Assembly (NCBI GenBank): GCA_025352695.1
Contig: JANXSK010000199.1
Location: forward strand, 1-64,000
DNA length: 64,000 nt
Origin: Ferruginibacter sp.
GTDB taxonomy: Bacteria > Bacteroidota > Bacteroidia > Chitinophagales > Chitinophagaceae
Direction of reading: 5' to 3'
The translations under genes and the position numbers were made by a program. Position 1 is the first letter of the stretch. Every line of letters begins with the position of its first letter. A model generated the notes under the pieces. It had not been told where the DNA came from. It did no database searches and saw only the letters and a list, made by a program, of their open reading frames with translations. Shown here in pieces: positions 16,885 to 24,683 of the stretch.

Positions 16885-18589
16885 CAGAAGAAAGTATGCC
16901 AACATGTACGGCCCAACTACAGGTGATAAAATAAGGTTGGGTGATACCGCATTATTGATTGAAATAGAAAAAGATTTTACCTTTTATGGGGATGAAGCTA
17001 AATTTGGAGGCGGTAAAACAGTAAGAGATGGAATGGCGCAATCGGCTACTGCTACACGCAGTGAAGGCGTGTTGGATTTTGTTATAACAAGTGTAATGAT
17101 CATTGACCATTGGGGCATTGTAAAAGCAGACATTGGCATAAAAGATGGAAAGATTGTTGGCGTTGGTAAAGCAGGAAATCCTGACACGATGGAGGGCATC
17201 ACACCCAATATGATTATTGGTGCAAGTACCGAAATACACGGTGGTGCAGGCTTAATAGCAACAGCCGGTGGCATTGATACACATATTCATTTTATTTGTC
17301 CGCAACAAATTGATTATGCATTGTTCAGCGGCATCACAACCATGATTGGTGGTGGCACCGGTCCTGCAGATGGCACCAACGCTACCACGGTTACTCCAGG
17401 TGCCTGGAATATTAAAAAAATGCTGGAAGGTGCCGAAGCTTTCCCAATGAACCTTGGTTTTTTTGGTAAAGGAAATTGTGCCTCTCTTACACCTTTAGCA
17501 GAACAGATTGAAGCTGGTGCGCTGGGTTTAAAAATTCACGAAGACTGGGGCAGCACTACTGCCGTTATTAATGCGGCTTTACAAATTGCTGATAAATACG
17601 ATGTACAGGTTGCTATTCATACCGATACATTAAACGAAGGTGGGTTTTTAGAAGATACCATTAATGCAATTAACGGCAGGGTTATCCATACTTTTCATAC
17701 CGAAGGCGCTGGTGGTGGCCATGCGCCCGATATCATCAAAGCAGCGATGTACCCAAATGTGTTGCCTTCTTCAACAAACCCAACTCGTCCTTACACCATC
17801 AATACGATTGATGAACATTTGGACATGTTGATGGTTTGTCATCACCTGGATAAAAATGTGCCGGAAGATGTGGCTTTTGCCGATAGCCGCATAAGACCGG
17901 AAACAATTGCTGCAGAAGATATTTTACATGATATGGGCGTATTTAGTATGATGAGCAGTGATAGCCAGGCAATGGGAAGGGTTGCAGAAGTTATCACCCG
18001 TACCTGGCAGACGGCTCATAAAATGAAAGTGCAAAGAGGTGCATTGGCTGAAGATGAAAAAAATAACAATGATAATTTCAGGGTTAAAAGATTTATTGCC
18101 AAGTACACGATTAACCCTGCAATAACACATGGCATTTCTGAATATGTTGGTTCGATAGAGCCCAAAAAACTGGCGGATATTGTTTTGTGGAAACCGGCTT
18201 TATTTGGTGCTAAACCCGAAATGGTTATAAAAGGTGGAATGATCATTGCAGCAAAAATGGGCGACCCTAATGCATCTATTCCAACACCGCAGCCTGTAAT
18301 TTACAGGTATATGTTTGGAGCTTATGGAAAAGCATTGCATGCAACCTGTGCTACGTTTGTATCAAAACTAAGTTTGGAAAAAAATGTTGTTCAGGCATAC
18401 GGTTTACAAAAAATGGTGTTGCCGGTAAAAAACTGTCGTTCTATTTCTAAAAAAGATTTGATACACAATGATGCTACACCTTTGATTGAAGTAAACCCTG
18501 AAAATTACGAAGTAAAAGTAGATGGGATTGTAATAACATGTGAGCCTTTAGCGGAGCTTCCATTAACCCAACGTTATTTTTTATTTTGA
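16868..18589 (+). CDS. ureC: Urease alpha (catalytic) subunit
   Basis: Catalytic subunit holding the dinickel centre, 573 residues, the normal length. Visible ligands: H139-x-H141 ([10 protein letters not shown]), the carbamylated Lys222 with nearby His224 (GLKIHEDWG), His251 ([11 protein letters not shown]), His277 ([12 protein letters not shown]) and Asp365 (SSDSQAMGR). The flap with the catalytic His is [14 protein letters not shown]. The start chosen is ATG 16868 ([20 protein letters not shown]), the typical UreC N-terminus; the frame is open upstream but those residues are not UreC-like. It overlaps ureB by 17 bases. Confidence 0.98.
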   Translation: MSLQINRRKYANMYGPTTGDKIRLGDTALLIEIEKDFTFYGDEAKFGGGKTVRDGMAQSATATRSEGVLDFVITSVMIIDHWGIVKADIGIKDGKIVGVGKAGNPDTMEGITPNMIIGASTEIHGGAGLIATAGGIDTHIHFICPQQIDYALFSGITTMIGGGTGPADGTNATTVTPGAWNIKKMLEGAEAFPMNLGFFGKGNCASLTPLAEQIEAGALGLKIHEDWGSTTAVINAALQIADKYDVQVAIHTDTLNEGGFLEDTINAINGRVIHTFHTEGAGGGHAPDIIKAAMYPNVLPSSTNPTRPYTINTIDEHLDMLMVCHHLDKNVPEDVAFADSRIRPETIAAEDILHDMGVFSMMSSDSQAMGRVAEVITRTWQTAHKMKVQRGALAEDEKNNNDNFRVKRFIAKYTINPAITHGISEYVGSIEPKKLADIVLWKPALFGAKPEMVIKGGMIIAAKMGDPNASIPTPQPVIYRYMFGAYGKALHATCATFVSKLSLEKNVVQAYGLQKMVLPVKNCRSISKKDLIHNDATPLIEVNPENYEVKVDGIVITCEPLAELPLTQRYFLF

Positions 18590-18623
18590 TATAGGTTAAA
18601 GAAAAAAATAGAATAATAATTAC

Positions 18624-19124
18624 ATGCATGTAAAAGAGAAAATAGGAAACCTGGAATTATTTGCTATAAATAATAGAAACATTGATTATGTTTTGCTGGA
18701 TTGGTATGAAACAAATAAACGAATTCTGCACAAAAAAACTTTATGGGGTAGAGAAATAGTCATGAAGTTTTTAAATGAAAATCCCAAACTTAGCGTAGGT
18801 GATATCATTTATGAAGATGATTTTAGTTTAATTGCAGTTGATATAAAAGAATGTGATGCCATCGTAATTCGTCCACGATCGATGTATGAAATGGCAGCTA
18901 TTTGTTATGAAATTGGAAATAAACATTTGCCCTTATTTTACCAGGAAGAAGAAATTTTAGTAGCTTATGAAGCCCCCTTGTTTAAATTACTCTTTTCGGC
19001 AGGTTATGCAATAACACAGGCAAAAAGAAAATTGACAAATCCGTTAAAAACAACCGTATCGCCACACGGAAACAGCAGTACTTTATTGTCAAGGATCATG
19101 AAACTAACAACAGATCCTGAATGA
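18624..19124 (+). CDS. ureE: Urease accessory protein, nickel metallochaperone
   Basis: UreE brings nickel to the apo-urease activation complex. This one has 166 residues. The N-terminal peptide-binding domain is followed by the metal-binding domain with the conserved E-I-G-N-K-H-L-P-L-F sequence, whose His binds Ni at the dimer interface. The C-terminus (TTVSPHGNSSTLLSRIM...) lacks the long His-rich tail found in many UreE proteins, so nickel storage is unlikely and delivery is the probable role. Its stop overlaps the ureF start (ATGA at 19121). Confidence 0.94.
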   Translation: MHVKEKIGNLELFAINNRNIDYVLLDWYETNKRILHKKTLWGREIVMKFLNENPKLSVGDIIYEDDFSLIAVDIKECDAIVIRPRSMYEMAAICYEIGNKHLPLFYQEEEILVAYEAPLFKLLFSAGYAITQAKRKLTNPLKTTVSPHGNSSTLLSRIMKLTTDPE

Positions 19125-19807
19125 ATACAACCCTTTTAAGTTTATTACAGCTTACTGACCCAACGTTGCCCATTGGCGGCTATGCCCATTCAGCAGGATT
19201 AGAAACCTATGTTCAACAAGGAATTGTAAATACTGTAAGTAGTGCAAAAAGCTTTGTAGCGGAAATGCTTACATGTAATTTACAATATACAGATGCTGCT
19301 TTTGTATCGCTGGCTTATGATGCTGCACAACAACAGGATTATAAAAAAATAGTATCGCTTGATGTTGAATGTTCTGCAGTAAAACTACCTGCTGAAATGA
19401 GGCAGGCCAGCCAAAAATTAGGCATTCGTTTGATAAAAATATTTCAGCCTGTTTGTAAAAATGAAATAGCGGATGACTATAGAAAAGCCATTCTATTAAA
19501 GCAAGTAGCGGGGCATTATTGTATTGCATTTGGTTTATATGCAGCTGCGCTTGGCATTGATAAAAAAGATGCTTTATGTGGATTTTATTATAATGCCGCA
19601 GTTGGGTTTGTAACCAATTGTGTTAAACTAATTCCTTTGGGTCAGCAAAATGGGCAGGAGTTATTATTTTCGTTACAGCCATTGATACAACAATTGGTAG
19701 AAAATACCATGGCACCGGATGAAGATATGATTGGATTGTGTTGCACAGGTTTTGATATTAGTTGTATGCAACATGAGGAATTGTACTCAAGGTTATATAT
19801 GTCGTGA
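19121..19807 (+). CDS. ureF: Urease accessory protein UreF
   Basis: UreF forms the UreD-UreF-UreG activation complex and acts on the GTPase UreG during nickel insertion. 228 residues. The family opening L-L-Q-L-T-D-P-T-L-P-I-G-G-Y-A-H-S-A-G-L-E-T-Y-V is clear, as is the C-terminal V-K-L-I-P-L-G-Q-Q-N-G-Q-E-L-L. The start overlaps ureE by 4 bases, indicating coupling. A 103-base spacer containing unusual inverted repeats separates it from ureG. Confidence 0.96.
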   Translation: MNTTLLSLLQLTDPTLPIGGYAHSAGLETYVQQGIVNTVSSAKSFVAEMLTCNLQYTDAAFVSLAYDAAQQQDYKKIVSLDVECSAVKLPAEMRQASQKLGIRLIKIFQPVCKNEIADDYRKAILLKQVAGHYCIAFGLYAAALGIDKKDALCGFYYNAAVGFVTNCVKLIPLGQQNGQELLFSLQPLIQQLVENTMAPDEDMIGLCCTGFDISCMQHEELYSRLYMS

Positions 19808-19910
19808 GCTGGTTTAAATTTAAAAGAAGTTTTACAAAGCTGAAAATGTAAAAGAGTGCGACGCAACAGTGTTACATTGAAATACAAATGCTGGTTCAAA
19901 AAATTAAAAA
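19808..19910. repeat. Intergenic element with alternative hairpins between ureF and ureG
   Basis: The only sizeable gap in the second half of the operon. GCTGGTT occurs near both ends (19808-19814 and 19890-19896). Two hairpins share bases: TTTACA (19831-19836) with TGTAAA (19847-19852), and AATGTAA (19845-19851) with TTACATT (19872-19878). The second loop contains GTGCGACGC (19856-19864), part of a 13-mer that recurs near emrB. It may be a small interspersed repeat or a control point for ureG and ureD. Confidence 0.4.
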
Positions 19911-20549
19911 ATGATTGAAAGAAATTATATAAAAATTGGTGTAGGCGGGCCAGTTGGCTCCGGTAAAACAGCATTGATAGAAAGGCTAAGCAGAGCCATG
20001 AGCAAGGATTACAGCCTAGCAGTAATTACCAATGATATTTACACCAAGGAAGATGCAGAGTTTTTAACACAAAATAGTTTGCTGCCTGCAGAAAGAATTA
20101 TTGGTGTAGAAACGGGTGGCTGCCCACACACCGCTATCAGAGAAGATGCTAGTATGAACCTGGAAGCAGTGGAAGAAATGGCGAACCGTATTCCCGATGT
20201 GCAAATTATTTTTATTGAAAGTGGGGGTGATAATTTGTCGGCTACTTTTAGTCCTGACCTTGCGGATGTTACCATTTTTGTAATCGATGTGGCAGAAGGT
20301 GATAAAATTCCCCGAAAGGGCGGCCCTGGTATTACAAGAAGTGATTTACTGGTGATTAACAAAATTGATTTGGCTCCTTATGTAAATGCTGACTTAAATG
20401 TTATGGAAAGAGATGCTCGTAAAATGCGCAACGGCCATCCTTTTATTTTTACTAACCTAATGAACTTGCAGGGGCTGGAAAGCGTAGTTGGCTGGATAAA
20501 AAAATATGCGTTGCTTGAAAGCATTGAAGAACCTATTTTGTGGAGATGA
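19911..20549 (+). CDS. ureG: Urease accessory GTPase
   Basis: SIMIBI-class GTPase that provides nickel for urease maturation, 212 residues. The P-loop G-P-V-G-S-G-K-T is at 13-20; the nickel-binding C-P-H motif is in [14 protein letters not shown]; the base-recognition motif is [13 protein letters not shown] contains the Walker B/G3 region. The stop overlaps the ureD start as ATGA. Confidence 0.98.
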   Translation: MIERNYIKIGVGGPVGSGKTALIERLSRAMSKDYSLAVITNDIYTKEDAEFLTQNSLLPAERIIGVETGGCPHTAIREDASMNLEAVEEMANRIPDVQIIFIESGGDNLSATFSPDLADVTIFVIDVAEGDKIPRKGGPGITRSDLLVINKIDLAPYVNADLNVMERDARKMRNGHPFIFTNLMNLQGLESVVGWIKKYALLESIEEPILWR

Positions 20550-21352
20550 TTGCAACCTTACACATACAAACTGCCCAAGCAAATGAGGTAACTTATTTAA
20601 AAAAATGTTACTGCACCACTCCATTTAAAGTGGCCAATATTACAGAAGATAAAAAAGATCCTACACTACGATTAATGCTCATGAGCTCATCACCAGGTAT
20701 TTTGGATGGCGATAAGTACAAGTTGAAAATTGATCTGGAAGAAAATTGTTCTCTGCAACTGTATACGCAATCCTATCAGCGTTTTTTTACCATGAAAGCG
20801 CAGGCAACGCAACAAATGGAAGTGAGCCTTGAAAAAAATGCAGCTTTCTGTTTTATACCACATCCGGCAGTACCACATAAATTATCAAACTTTACCGCAC
20901 GTAATACTTTTTTTTTAGCAGATAATTGTAGTTTAATTTTTGGAGAAATATTAACCTGTGGCAGAAAACTAAATGGTGAGCTTTTTTTGTTTACCAAATA
21001 CCACACTATTACTGAAATTTTCATTAATCATCATTTGATTATCAAAGAAAATTTATTGATGCAACCTGCCTTAATTAATGTAAATGCCATTGGGCAATTA
21101 CAGGGCTATACGCACCAGGCAAGTTTAATTTATTTGGATGAAAAAGCAGATATAAAAATTTTAATGGCGAGGATTAAAGGGTTGCTTTCGTTTCAAAAAG
21201 ATATTAGCATGGGTATTACTACTGCACCAGTTAATGGAATAATAGTGCGGTTACTTGGCCAAAATGCGGAACAACTATTTGATTGCCTAAAAATAATTGC
21301 GGGTTACCTGCCACAAAACAATCAGCTAAAACCAACTGCCTATGCAATCTGA
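20546..21352 (+). CDS. ureD: Urease accessory protein UreD (UreH)
   Basis: Scaffold of the urease activation complex; binds apo-urease and UreF-UreG and is thought to pass nickel to the active site. 268 residues from ATG 20546, which overlaps the ureG stop (ATGA). Family features: [23 protein letters not shown] and [10 protein letters not shown], then F-G-E-I-L-T-C-G-R. An upstream GTG (20540) is less likely. Placement at the end of the accessory genes differs from the Klebsiella order, in which ureD is first. Confidence 0.95.
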   Translation: MIATLHIQTAQANEVTYLKKCYCTTPFKVANITEDKKDPTLRLMLMSSSPGILDGDKYKLKIDLEENCSLQLYTQSYQRFFTMKAQATQQMEVSLEKNAAFCFIPHPAVPHKLSNFTARNTFFLADNCSLIFGEILTCGRKLNGELFLFTKYHTITEIFINHHLIIKENLLMQPALINVNAIGQLQGYTHQASLIYLDEKADIKILMARIKGLLSFQKDISMGITTAPVNGIIVRLLGQNAEQLFDCLKIIAGYLPQNNQLKPTAYAI

Positions 21353-22043
21353 AATGGAAATATTGATTGTTGCAGCTGTTTCTATTGCCACTCTGCACAC
21401 AGTTACAGGGCCCGATCACTATTTACCTTTTATTGCTTTATCAAAATCAAGAGGCTGGTCATTTGCAAAAACGGTAGGGTGGACAATTGTTTGCGGCTGT
21501 GGTCATGTGTGGAGTTCCGTATTAATTGGGTTGGGAGGTGCTGCTATTGGCTGGAGTTTATCTAAAGTAAGTTGGATGGAAAATATCAGGGGCGGCATTG
21601 CAGGATGGGTAATGCTGGTATTTGGATTTGTTTATGGTTGCTGGGGTTTGTACAGGGCATATAAAAATAATCCACACAAACATTTCGACTTGCAGGATGA
21701 TGGTGCCATTTATGTGTATGAACATAAACATGGCGCAGCAGTTGCACCGCAAGACAGGCATAAAGTAACACCCTGGGTTATGTTTATTATTTTTATTTTA
21801 GGCCCCTGCGAACCTATGATTCCGCTGCTATATTTTCCAGCAGCAAAAAACAGTTGGAGCGGCATGGTTATTCTTATAGCAATTTATACAATCGTAACTT
21901 TAATGACCATGGTAACAATGGTAACACTAGGTTACATGGGAATTGCTTTTGTAAAAACAGAAAAGCTAGAACGATACATGCATGCACTGGGAGGATTAAC
22001 TCTTTTTATTTGTGGTGCCGGCATGTTGTTTTTAGGATGGTAA
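21342..22043 (+). CDS. Polytopic membrane protein, probable nickel permease linked to urease
   Basis: Integral membrane protein of 233 residues with about six helices. The first helix carries H-T-V-T-G-P-D-H-Y, similar to the H-x4-D-H metal-recognition motif of NiCoT and UreH-type nickel permeases, and a second histidine-rich part (NNPHKHFD, EHKHGAAV) lies in a central loop. Homologues are often labelled TauE/SafE-like or UreH-domain proteins. The start overlaps ureD by 11 bases (an alternative ATG lies at 21354), so it is the last gene of the urease operon. Import of Ni for urease is inferred from context and the motif. Confidence 0.78.
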   Translation: MQSEMEILIVAAVSIATLHTVTGPDHYLPFIALSKSRGWSFAKTVGWTIVCGCGHVWSSVLIGLGGAAIGWSLSKVSWMENIRGGIAGWVMLVFGFVYGCWGLYRAYKNNPHKHFDLQDDGAIYVYEHKHGAAVAPQDRHKVTPWVMFIIFILGPCEPMIPLLYFPAAKNSWSGMVILIAIYTIVTLMTMVTMVTLGYMGIAFVKTEKLERYMHALGGLTLFICGAGMLFLGW

Positions 22044-22134
22044 TACCTGGTAAGTACAGAACGTAAGACAAGCTGCATAAAAAAGTGAGACTGACTGCAA
22101 CTGTAATCTTTTTGAATACATAATGCTTGATTTT

Positions 22135-22202
22135 AATTGATAATAAATCCAATAACACAAGCCTTAATACATTATCAATTATCAACCAAATAATTATCAA
22201 TT
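22135..22202. promoter_or_regulatory. Three copies of an ATTATCAATT motif before the CLC gene
   Basis: AATTGATAAT at 22135-22144 (reverse orientation) and ATTATCAATT at 22171-22180 and 22193-22202. The two direct copies start 22 bases apart, about two helical turns, and the last ends 10 bases before a TATCTTTG promoter box. The arrangement suggests cooperative binding of a regulator. Confidence 0.42.
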
Positions 22203-22212
22203 ACCCACTCCC

Positions 22213-22220
22213 TATCTTTG
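22213..22220 (+). promoter_or_regulatory. -7 promoter box of the CLC channel gene
   Basis: TATCTTTG, an exact TAnnTTTG match. It contains the TTG at 22218, so that TTG cannot be the translation start. No good -33 element is seen at the usual distance; the region is occupied by ATTATCAATT motifs, suggesting activator dependence. Confidence 0.5.
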
Positions 22221-22253
22221 AAGGCAGCTATTTTTTTACAAAATATTTATTCC

Positions 22254-24041
22254 TTGACGACAATCAAAATATTTTACCAAACCGTTATTATTTACCTGCG
22301 TACAAAAGTTAGCAGGATGCAATTTATTATGATAATTGCCACGATGGTTGGATTTGCTTCGGGTATGGTAGCCGTGTTATTAAAAACATTGGTACATTTT
22401 ATTCAACACTGGATAGAACAAATTCCTGTAACAAAGTTTGCATATTTGTTATTTCCTGCAATTGGTTTGTTAATAACCGTTTTTATTGTTCAGCATTTTT
22501 TTAGTGGCCATATTGAAAAAGGAATCGCCATGGTGTTAAAAGCCATTGCCCGTAAATCTTCTTTCATTCCTTTAAATCACAGTTACCTCCATATCATTAC
22601 CAGTTCAATTACTGTCGGGCTCGGCGGCTCGGTTGGTTTGGAAGCTCCGATTGTAGCAACCGGTTCGGCAGTTGGTTCCAATCTTGCCCGCATTACAGAT
22701 TTAAATTATCAGGAACGAACATTATTAATTGCTTGTGGTGCAGCAGCAGGTATTTCAGCTGTTTTTAATGCACCCATTGCCGGGGTTATATTTGCCATTG
22801 AAATACTGCTTGCAGAAACAGTCGTTAGTTATTTTATTCCCCTTATTATTTCATCTGTGGTAGGTGCTTTGTGTTCAAAAATAATCTTACAGGAAGCCTC
22901 TCTTTTTAACTTTGTATTGAAACAAAGTTTTGATTACACCAATGTTCCTTTCTACGTTTTGCTGGGTATTTTGGCAGGCTTAATTTCGTTGTATTATGCC
23001 AAAACATTTAAGGCTGTTGAAAAAAAAGTGCATAATACCAAAATGAATATCTACGGTAAAGCACTTATCAGTGGAATAATGCTCATGGGAATTTATTTTC
23101 TGTTTCCTCCATTGTTTGGCGAAGGCTATAAAAGTGTTAAACTGGTTGCCAATGGTACGTTTACACATTTTGTAGATAATACAAATCTATTTTCGCTTTT
23201 AAATGAAAACTGGGGGCTTGTTGCTTTTACCGCTTGTATTGTTTTAATAAAACCCATTGCTGCAGCCATAACTATTGGTGGTGGTGGCAACGGTGGTAAT
23301 TTTGCACCCTCCTTATTTACTGGTGCCTATCTTGGTTTTTTTTTCTCAAAACTAATCAACACTTCGCCATTGATAAAAATACCAGAAGGAAATTTTAGTT
23401 TGGTTGGAATGGCAGGTGTTTTAAGTGGTGTAATGTATTGTCCGCTTACCGCCATTTTCTTAATCGCTGAAATTACGAATGGGTATGAATTATTCATTCC
23501 ATTAATGATCGTTTCTTCTATTTCATTTTTTATTGTAAAAAGTTATGAACCCTATTCAATGGAAACCAAAAAGCTAGCATTAGAAGGACAGATATTCACA
23601 CAAAAAAAAGAAAAGAATATTTTAACTTCGATTGTACTGGAAGATATGCTTCAGGATACTTACCAGTGCATACAAATTGATAAAAAACTAAAAGATTTAA
23701 TTGAATTGATAAAAAAAAGTGAAAAAAATATTTTTGCAGTCGTAGATGGAAAAGAAAGATTTACTGGAATTATTGAATTGAATGACATCAAACAAAAAAT
23801 ATTTCAACCCGACTTATTTGATAAAACTTCCATTAAATCTATGATGAAAAAGCCAGCTGCTATTTTATATACAGACCAAGATATGCATACAGTAATGGAA
23901 AAATTTGATGTTACTCAAAGCTGGTATCTTCCAGTATTAAACAAAAATAAAAAATTTATTGGCTTTATATCCAAAACAAAACTTTTTAATAAATATAGAG
24001 AAATTTTATCTTCGCAAGGAGATTTATATGAGGATAATTGA
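22254..24041 (+). CDS. CLC-family chloride channel/transporter with CBS domains
   Basis: CLC protein with about ten membrane helices and two C-terminal CBS domains (about the last 130 residues), which usually bind adenine nucleotides. The ion-pathway motif is G-S-V-G-L-E-A-P with the gating-type Glu kept, and the second signature is G-G-N-G-G-N-F-A-P-S-L-F-T-G-A. The start is uncertain: TTG 22254 gives LTTIKIFYQTVIIYLRTKVS, which resembles the amphipathic first helix of related proteins, whereas ATG 22317 (MQFIMIIATMV) would begin directly at a membrane helix. The frame stays open to 22218, but that codon is inside the promoter box. Confidence 0.93.
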   Translation: MTTIKIFYQTVIIYLRTKVSRMQFIMIIATMVGFASGMVAVLLKTLVHFIQHWIEQIPVTKFAYLLFPAIGLLITVFIVQHFFSGHIEKGIAMVLKAIARKSSFIPLNHSYLHIITSSITVGLGGSVGLEAPIVATGSAVGSNLARITDLNYQERTLLIACGAAAGISAVFNAPIAGVIFAIEILLAETVVSYFIPLIISSVVGALCSKIILQEASLFNFVLKQSFDYTNVPFYVLLGILAGLISLYYAKTFKAVEKKVHNTKMNIYGKALISGIMLMGIYFLFPPLFGEGYKSVKLVANGTFTHFVDNTNLFSLLNENWGLVAFTACIVLIKPIAAAITIGGGGNGGNFAPSLFTGAYLGFFFSKLINTSPLIKIPEGNFSLVGMAGVLSGVMYCPLTAIFLIAEITNGYELFIPLMIVSSISFFIVKSYEPYSMETKKLALEGQIFTQKKEKNILTSIVLEDMLQDTYQCIQIDKKLKDLIELIKKSEKNIFAVVDGKERFTGIIELNDIKQKIFQPDLFDKTSIKSMMKKPAAILYTDQDMHTVMEKFDVTQSWYLPVLNKNKKFIGFISKTKLFNKYREILSSQGDLYEDN

Positions 24042-24052
24042 TGGCTTAGTAA

Positions 24053-24301
24053 TTAATCTTTCCAGTTATCTTCAATTGTAGAATTGACGTAAGAAACCGA
24101 TTGTATACTCTCATCTATATAATCATTAGTTTTGGCAATACTATTACTGATCGTTTCCTTTAAATTATTCCATCCTTCACGCAGCTGTGTGCCTGTTTTT
24201 GCAATATTCTTTCTGGTTTTTGATCCTTTATGTGGTGCAAACAATATTCCTAAAATTGCACCAATTCCTACACCTACTAATAGATTTCTTTTAGCACTCA
24301 T
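24053..24301 (-). CDS. YtxH-like small membrane-anchored protein
   Basis: Protein of 82 residues (start ATG 24301; the codon before it is TTG). One N-terminal membrane segment, L-L-V-G-V-G-I-G-A-I-L-G-I-L-F-A-P, followed by H-K-G-S-K-T-R-K-N-I, matches the YtxH family (general-stress-related in Bacillus), then a long helix with S-I-A-K-T-N-D-Y-I. Its function is unknown. It converges with the CLC gene across 11 bases. Confidence 0.87.
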   Translation of the reverse strand: MSAKRNLLVGVGIGAILGILFAPHKGSKTRKNIAKTGTQLREGWNNLKETISNSIAKTNDYIDESIQSVSYVNSTIEDNWKD

Positions 24302-24633
24302 CAAAAGTAATTTTAATTATTAACTGTCTCAAATAACGATATTTAAAAGAAGAAGCCCGAATAGAAATACAGCCTCGTTTTTGTCCAATATCCTATGAAA
24401 AACCAATTAATATTATTAAATAATTATGCCAAATATTTTTAGCTGTAAAAACATAAAAAGTTGGGCAGCATTTTCCTCAATATTTACAAATTGATGTCTA
24501 TTAAAATAATATTTGAGGAAATATTTCCATTTTATTTGAAATATGTTGCAAACATTTAAAGAGGAACTATTAAAATTGCCATGTTGATTTTATAGAAGCC
24601 TATACGACTTTACCATAAAGTATTAAAATAAAA
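24302..24633. other. Intergenic region between ytxH-like and nagB-like genes
   Basis: About 330 bases without a gene. It holds an imperfect inverted repeat, TTTTCCTCAATATT (24471-24484) with AATATTTGAGGAAA (24508-24521), differing by one bulged base. Apart from this and the terminator that follows I see nothing. Confidence 0.5.
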
Positions 24634-24658
24634 AATGGGATACAAATTGTATCCCATT
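24634..24658 (-). terminator. Rho-independent terminator of the nagB-like gene
   Basis: Perfect 10-pair stem AATGGGATAC/GTATCCCATT with a 5-base loop. On the minus strand it is followed by TTTTTTATTTT, the classic T tract. It lies 25 bases after the stop codon of the nagB-like gene. Confidence 0.85.
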
Positions 24659-24683
24659 AATTTAAAAAGTAGTTTTTTACCTA

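Noticed and set aside
22218-22253. TTG 22218 as start of the CLC gene
   Set aside because: The TTG is part of the TATCTTTG promoter box, so it would lie upstream of the transcript start.
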